A stretch of 64,000 nucleotides of DNA from Chloroflexota bacterium (GTDB lineage: Bacteria; Chloroflexota; Anaerolineae; Aggregatilineales; UBA2796), in contig JAJPHV010000115.1 in the NCBI GenBank assembly GCA_021325095.1, forward strand, positions 33,050 to 97,049. Direction: 5' to 3'. Shown piece after piece: positions 61,063-64,000 of the stretch (within the stretch, counting starts at the first letter, position 1; the number at the start of each line of letters is the position of its first letter). Made by a program: the position numbers and the translations under genes. The notes below the pieces were generated by a model that saw only the letters and a program-made list of their open reading frames with translations, ran no database searches and was not told the DNA's origin.

Positions 61063-61992
61063 TCAGCCGCCCACCGTCGTGACCCAGGTGTGTGCGGCCC
61101 CGGCCTGGCGCACGGCTGCTGCAACGCGCTTTGCATTCGCCGGTTCAACCAGGGCAATCACGTTCCCGCCCCGCCCGCCGCCGGAGAGCTTTGCACCAAG
61201 CGCCCCAGCTTCCCGTGCGGCCTGCACCAATCGATCCAGCACCTCAGACGATACTGTCAGGTCTTGCAGCACTGCATGATTCAGGTTCATCTGTTGGCCG
61301 ATATCTGCCCACCGCCCCTGTTCAATGGCCGCCTTCGCCGCGCGGACGATAACTCCGATCTGGTCGAAAAGCTGCTGGTAACGTGCTGGCTTGGCTTCGT
61401 ACAGCTTGCGCACTGCCGCGACAGTCTCCCGTGTGGAAGCCGCAATCCCCGAATCCGCGATGACCAGCGTAAAGGGCCGGCCAATGGTGAAGGCTTGCGG
61501 CCCCGCGTCGCGCACAAAGTAGATCGGCGTGTTCTTAACGATCACGGTGTTGTCAATGCCGCTCGGCGTGCCGTGATGCATCTTTTCGACCTCAAAGACC
61601 AGCGCGTTCAGTTGGTCGCCTTCCAGCGGCGAGCCGAGCGCGGCGCTCAGTTCGCGGATCAGCGCGGCGCTGACGGCGGCCCCGCTGCCGAAGCCGCTCG
61701 CAACTGGAATCGTGGAACGGAGGTCGATGGTCAGGTTCGGCGGGCGCGCGTGGAGCTTCCGCAAGGTCAACTGCGCGGCATAGGTCAGCGCGTTATCGGG
61801 CGAATCGTCGTCCAGGTAGACGTGCAGCACCCGGCCCACGTCATGCGCAATGATGGTCAGGCCCGTACCGTCGGGAGCGGCAATCGAGTCGGCAGTAGCG
61901 GACAGCGCGCTGAACGGCACGGCAATGGCGGGCTGGCCGTACACGACGGCATGTTCCCCGAACAGGATGATCTTGGCGGGCGCACTGTGCAT
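61063..61992 (-). CDS. mvk: Mevalonate kinase
   Basis: A 309-residue GHMP kinase. The N-terminus APAKIILFGEHAVVYGQPAIA contains the catalytic lysine region, the ATP loop is PVASGFGSGAAVSAA, and HHGTPSGIDNTVI carries the catalytic Asp. The closing GAKLSGGGRGGNVIAL is the third GHMP motif. It phosphorylates mevalonate to mevalonate-5-phosphate. It lies between the prenyltransferase and isopentenyl phosphate kinase genes in one operon. Confidence 0.93.
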   Translation of the reverse strand: MHSAPAKIILFGEHAVVYGQPAIAVPFSALSATADSIAAPDGTGLTIIAHDVGRVLHVYLDDDSPDNALTYAAQLTLRKLHARPPNLTIDLRSTIPVASGFGSGAAVSAALIRELSAALGSPLEGDQLNALVFEVEKMHHGTPSGIDNTVIVKNTPIYFVRDAGPQAFTIGRPFTLVIADSGIAASTRETVAAVRKLYEAKPARYQQLFDQIGVIVRAAKAAIEQGRWADIGQQMNLNHAVLQDLTVSSEVLDRLVQAAREAGALGAKLSGGGRGGNVIALVEPANAKRVAAAVRQAGAAHTWVTTVGG

Positions 61993-62004
61993 CGAAAATC
62001 CTGC

Positions 62005-62913
62005 TCAGACGAAGCGCGGCGCAATGTAGATGATGAGACCCGCCACCAGCACAAACAGGGCGGCATCCAACATCAGCGGTTTGTCCTTCAAGGCGACTTC
62101 GTCCGGCGCGCCGCCCTCGCCCCTGACGTGGATCAGGTACAGGTAGCGGAAAATGCCGTACACGGCAAAGGGCACGGTCAGCAGCATGGCCGGGCCGCCA
62201 AAGCTGGTCGGGGCCTCCACCGTATAGAGCGTATAGGTGATGATGCTGCTCGTCGTCACCATGCGCAGCATGTCGTCCAGCAGCGCCATGTTGTAATCTT
62301 TGTAGGTGGCGCGCACGTCCGAGGCGCCGTTGCCGAGCAGAATCAACTCCTGGCGGCGCTTGCCCACTGCCAGGAACAGCGATAGCATCCCGATACACAC
62401 GTACAGCCAGGGCGAAAAATGGGTGACGGTGATGACCACCGCGCCCGCCATAACGCGCAGGATGTACCCGGCAGCGAGCACGATCACGTCTACCAGGACG
62501 ACGTTTTTCAGGTAAAACGAGTAGGCAACTTGCTTGAGCAGATAAACGATCAGCACGATAGCCAGCGGCACGCTGTACAGCCAGGCCACGACAACGGACA
62601 GGATGGGCAAAATGACCGCCATCGCCAGCGCCAACCGTAACGGCAAGTCCCCATTGGCAATGGGCCGGAAACGCTTCTTGGGGTGCAGCCGATCCCGTTC
62701 CACGTCCACCGCGTCGTTGAGCAGGTAGATGCTGCTGGCAGCCAGGCAAAACAGGACAAAGCCCAGTGCCACGCGCAGCGTCGGCTCGGGGTTGGAGAGC
62801 GAGATTTTGCGGTCAAACAGCACCGGGATAAAGATCAGGCCGTTTTTGATCCACTGCCGGGGGCGCATGGCGCGTACCAGCCCGCGAAACCACAGGGGCA
62901 GCAATCGCCACAT
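62005..62913 (-). CDS. UbiA-family prenyltransferase (DPPR-synthase-like)
   Basis: About 302 residues and nine helices. MRPRQWIKN, NDAVDVERDRLHPKKRFRPIANG (the Asp-rich motif and the KRFRPI signature) point to 5-phosphoribosyl-1-pyrophosphate:decaprenyl-phosphate phosphoribosyltransferase, which makes the arabinofuranose donor precursor in mycobacteria. The start could be ATG 62913 (chosen, family-like length) or the TTGs at 62943 or 62967. The gene heads the operon with mevalonate kinase and isopentenyl phosphate kinase, so polyprenyl synthesis and use are linked. TATAAT on the - strand at 63036-63031 is a probable -10. Confidence 0.85.
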   Translation of the reverse strand: MWRLLPLWFRGLVRAMRPRQWIKNGLIFIPVLFDRKISLSNPEPTLRVALGFVLFCLAASSIYLLNDAVDVERDRLHPKKRFRPIANGDLPLRLALAMAVILPILSVVVAWLYSVPLAIVLIVYLLKQVAYSFYLKNVVLVDVIVLAAGYILRVMAGAVVITVTHFSPWLYVCIGMLSLFLAVGKRRQELILLGNGASDVRATYKDYNMALLDDMLRMVTTSSIITYTLYTVEAPTSFGGPAMLLTVPFAVYGIFRYLYLIHVRGEGGAPDEVALKDKPLMLDAALFVLVAGLIIYIAPRFV

Positions 62914-63000
62914 CGCCAGCGGGCCGTTTATCAATCCTTCCAAGGTGTTGCCTCGTATTGGGTACAATCTAAGAACTGAGCCTGTAACGGTTGTTCTACA

Positions 63001-63029
63001 CAGTCCTCATCGCTCAGTCCTCAGTCCTA
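63001..63029. repeat. Three short direct repeats in the divergent promoter region
   Basis: CAGTCCT occurs three times (63001, 63015 and 63022), the last two in tandem, next to the - strand TATAAT (63036-63031) of the isoprenoid operon. It may be an activator site or chance. Confidence 0.4.
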
Positions 63030-63094
63030 CATTATACCGGGTTACGTGGCTGATTCCTCAAAAGTGGAATAGCCTTGAGAGAGCCGGGAGCGGC

Positions 63095-63880
63095 ATGAGC
63101 ATCAAACAACGTCTGGACATCCTGCTGGTCGAGCGCGGGCTGGTCAACAGCCGCGAACTGGCGCGCCGCATGATCATGGCCGGCGAGGTGATGGTCAATG
63201 GACAGGCCCAGGATAAACCCGGTGTGCGCATCCCGGTGGATGCCGACCTTACATTGAAAGCCGTGCCGCGCTTTGTCAGCCGGGGCGGGGAAAAGCTGGA
63301 CGCGGCCCTGACCGCTTTTGCGCTGCCTGTCGAGGGCAAAGTGTGTGCCGACGTCGGCGCGAGTACAGGCGGCTTCACCGACTGCTTGCTGCAACGTGGC
63401 GCGGCCAGAGTCTACGCCATCGACGTGGGCTACGGCCAGATGGATTACCGTTTGCGGCAGGATGCTCGCGTTGTCGTGATGGAGCGCACCAACGCCCGCT
63501 ACCTGGAAAGGCTGCCCGAACCCATCGACGTGCTGACCGTCGATGCCTCGTTCATTTCGCTGCGCCTTCTCCTCCCTGTCGTCAAACACTGGCTGACCGA
63601 GCAGGGCCAGATCGTCGCCCTGATCAAGCCGCAATTCGAGGCGGGCAAACAGGACGTGGGCAAAGGCGGCGTCGTCAAGTCGCCGGAGGTGCATCGTCGG
63701 GTGCTGCATGAGGTTCTGTCGGCGGCGCAAAGTGAAGGGCTGGCCGTCGCAGGTTTAGTCCGCAGCCCGCTCAAAGGCCCGGCGGGCAACGTCGAGTTTC
63801 TGGCCTGGCTGCACCGAAACGGCGACAGCGCTGACATCGAAGCACTGGTTGAGCAAGCGGCGAACCCAGACACAACTTGA
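63095..63880 (+). CDS. tlyA: TlyA-family rRNA methyltransferase / hemolysin A
   Basis: A 261-residue protein. An N-terminal S4 domain (QRLDILLVERGLVNSRELARR) binds RNA; from about residue 65 a FtsJ-type methyltransferase follows, with the SAM loop DVGASTGGFTDCLL and the IKPQFEAGK motif. TlyA methylates ribose 2'-OH groups in 16S and 23S rRNA (C1409 and C1920 in mycobacteria) and affects capreomycin sensitivity. ATG 63095 was chosen because the frame upstream overlaps the divergent promoter region. Confidence 0.92.
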   Translation: MSIKQRLDILLVERGLVNSRELARRMIMAGEVMVNGQAQDKPGVRIPVDADLTLKAVPRFVSRGGEKLDAALTAFALPVEGKVCADVGASTGGFTDCLLQRGAARVYAIDVGYGQMDYRLRQDARVVVMERTNARYLERLPEPIDVLTVDASFISLRLLLPVVKHWLTEQGQIVALIKPQFEAGKQDVGKGGVVKSPEVHRRVLHEVLSAAQSEGLAVAGLVRSPLKGPAGNVEFLAWLHRNGDSADIEALVEQAANPDTT

Positions 63881-63955
63881 TTATGCCAGAAACGCCACAG
63901 CGCCATGTGGCACTTGTCAGTGGAGGGTATGGCCTTAATGTTAATTTAATGTGCA

Positions 63956-64000
63956 CTACCGGATGCGGAAGACGACCTGATCGAGAATCATCGCCAGGAA
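63956..64000 (-). CDS. Probable 3' end of a - strand gene running out of the window
   Basis: Reading in from the edge gives FLAMILDQVVFRIR, stop. The hydrophobic stretch with an ILD and basic end looks like the C-terminus of an ABC-type permease, but 14 codons are too few to name it. Confidence 0.35.
   Translation of the reverse strand, partial: FLAMILDQVVFRIR

Overview
The window looks like a contiguous piece of a Chloroflexota chromosome, probably Anaerolineae or a close relative. This is inferred from gene content, not from a marker phylogeny. Pointers are moderately high G+C (about 60% by eye), a Ser/Thr kinase fused to a TolB-type propeller, Pro/Thr-rich secreted lipoproteins, several large GT39-like membrane glycosyltransferases, an LPXTG wall-anchored protein with no outer-membrane genes, and a mevalonate kinase next to an isopentenyl phosphate kinase. 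About 53 protein genes are supported. I saw no rRNA, tRNA, CRISPR, insertion sequence or prophage, and no gene-free stretch exceeds 300 bases.

Layout. 1-15.8 kb: the 3' part of a giant SdrD-repeat surface protein, a zinc-ribbon protein, a kinase-propeller, a membrane protein, a threonine dehydratase, a Trm112-like protein, a lipoprotein, an M50 protease, a lytic transglycosylase and a GT39-like protein (mostly + strand). 15.8-24.6 kb (- strand): a second GT39-like protein, then an apparent operon of solute-binding protein, two MalFG-type permeases, an alpha/beta-hydrolase/acyl-CoA-ligase fusion and MenG/UbiE. 24.8-34.8 kb (+): a membrane propeller protein, VOC protein, CpaF-like ATPase, DUF1232 protein, DprA, mannose-1-phosphate guanylyltransferase, SnoaL-like protein and a 7TM-PAS-GAF histidine kinase. 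35-39 kb: the conserved cluster rpmH-rnpA-yidD-[PQQ-propeller lipoprotein]-yidC-jag. 39-51 kb: PfkB kinase, wHTH-AAA ATPase, enoyl-CoA hydratase, FHA protein, channel-like membrane protein, HNH/zinc-ribbon protein, a degenerate metallophosphatase-like protein overlapping a Nif3 protein, GT39-like protein, polysaccharide deacetylase and FKBP lipoprotein. 51-57.7 kb (-): a sugar or polyol locus (rbsB-rbsA-rbsC-type ABC importer, FGGY kinase, zinc alcohol dehydrogenase) with a decayed short-chain dehydrogenase between kinase and dehydrogenase. 57.8-63 kb (-): thiolase, GT39-like protein, isopentenyl phosphate kinase, mevalonate kinase and a UbiA-family DPPR-synthase-like protein, consistent with an archaeal-style mevalonate branch. 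63-64 kb: TlyA, and the last codons of an unidentified - strand gene.

Regulation. Several genes have well-formed sigma70-type promoters (TTGACN, 16-17 bp, TATNCT), which also settle some start codons. The clearest operator is a palindrome built on ACAGGATA half-sites, overlapping the promoter of the alcohol dehydrogenase. A family of palindromic intergenic repeats with CCTCACCCCC / GGGGTGAGG ends occurs at least seven times between genes.

Nothing here is a clear, wholly new multigene system. The items most worth following are the hydrolase-ligase fusion with its altered P-loop inside a transporter operon, the operator plus SDR remnant, the dispersed palindromes, the ribbon-rich HNH protein, the dead metallophosphatase coupled to Nif3, and the propeller lipoprotein inside the yidD-yidC cluster.
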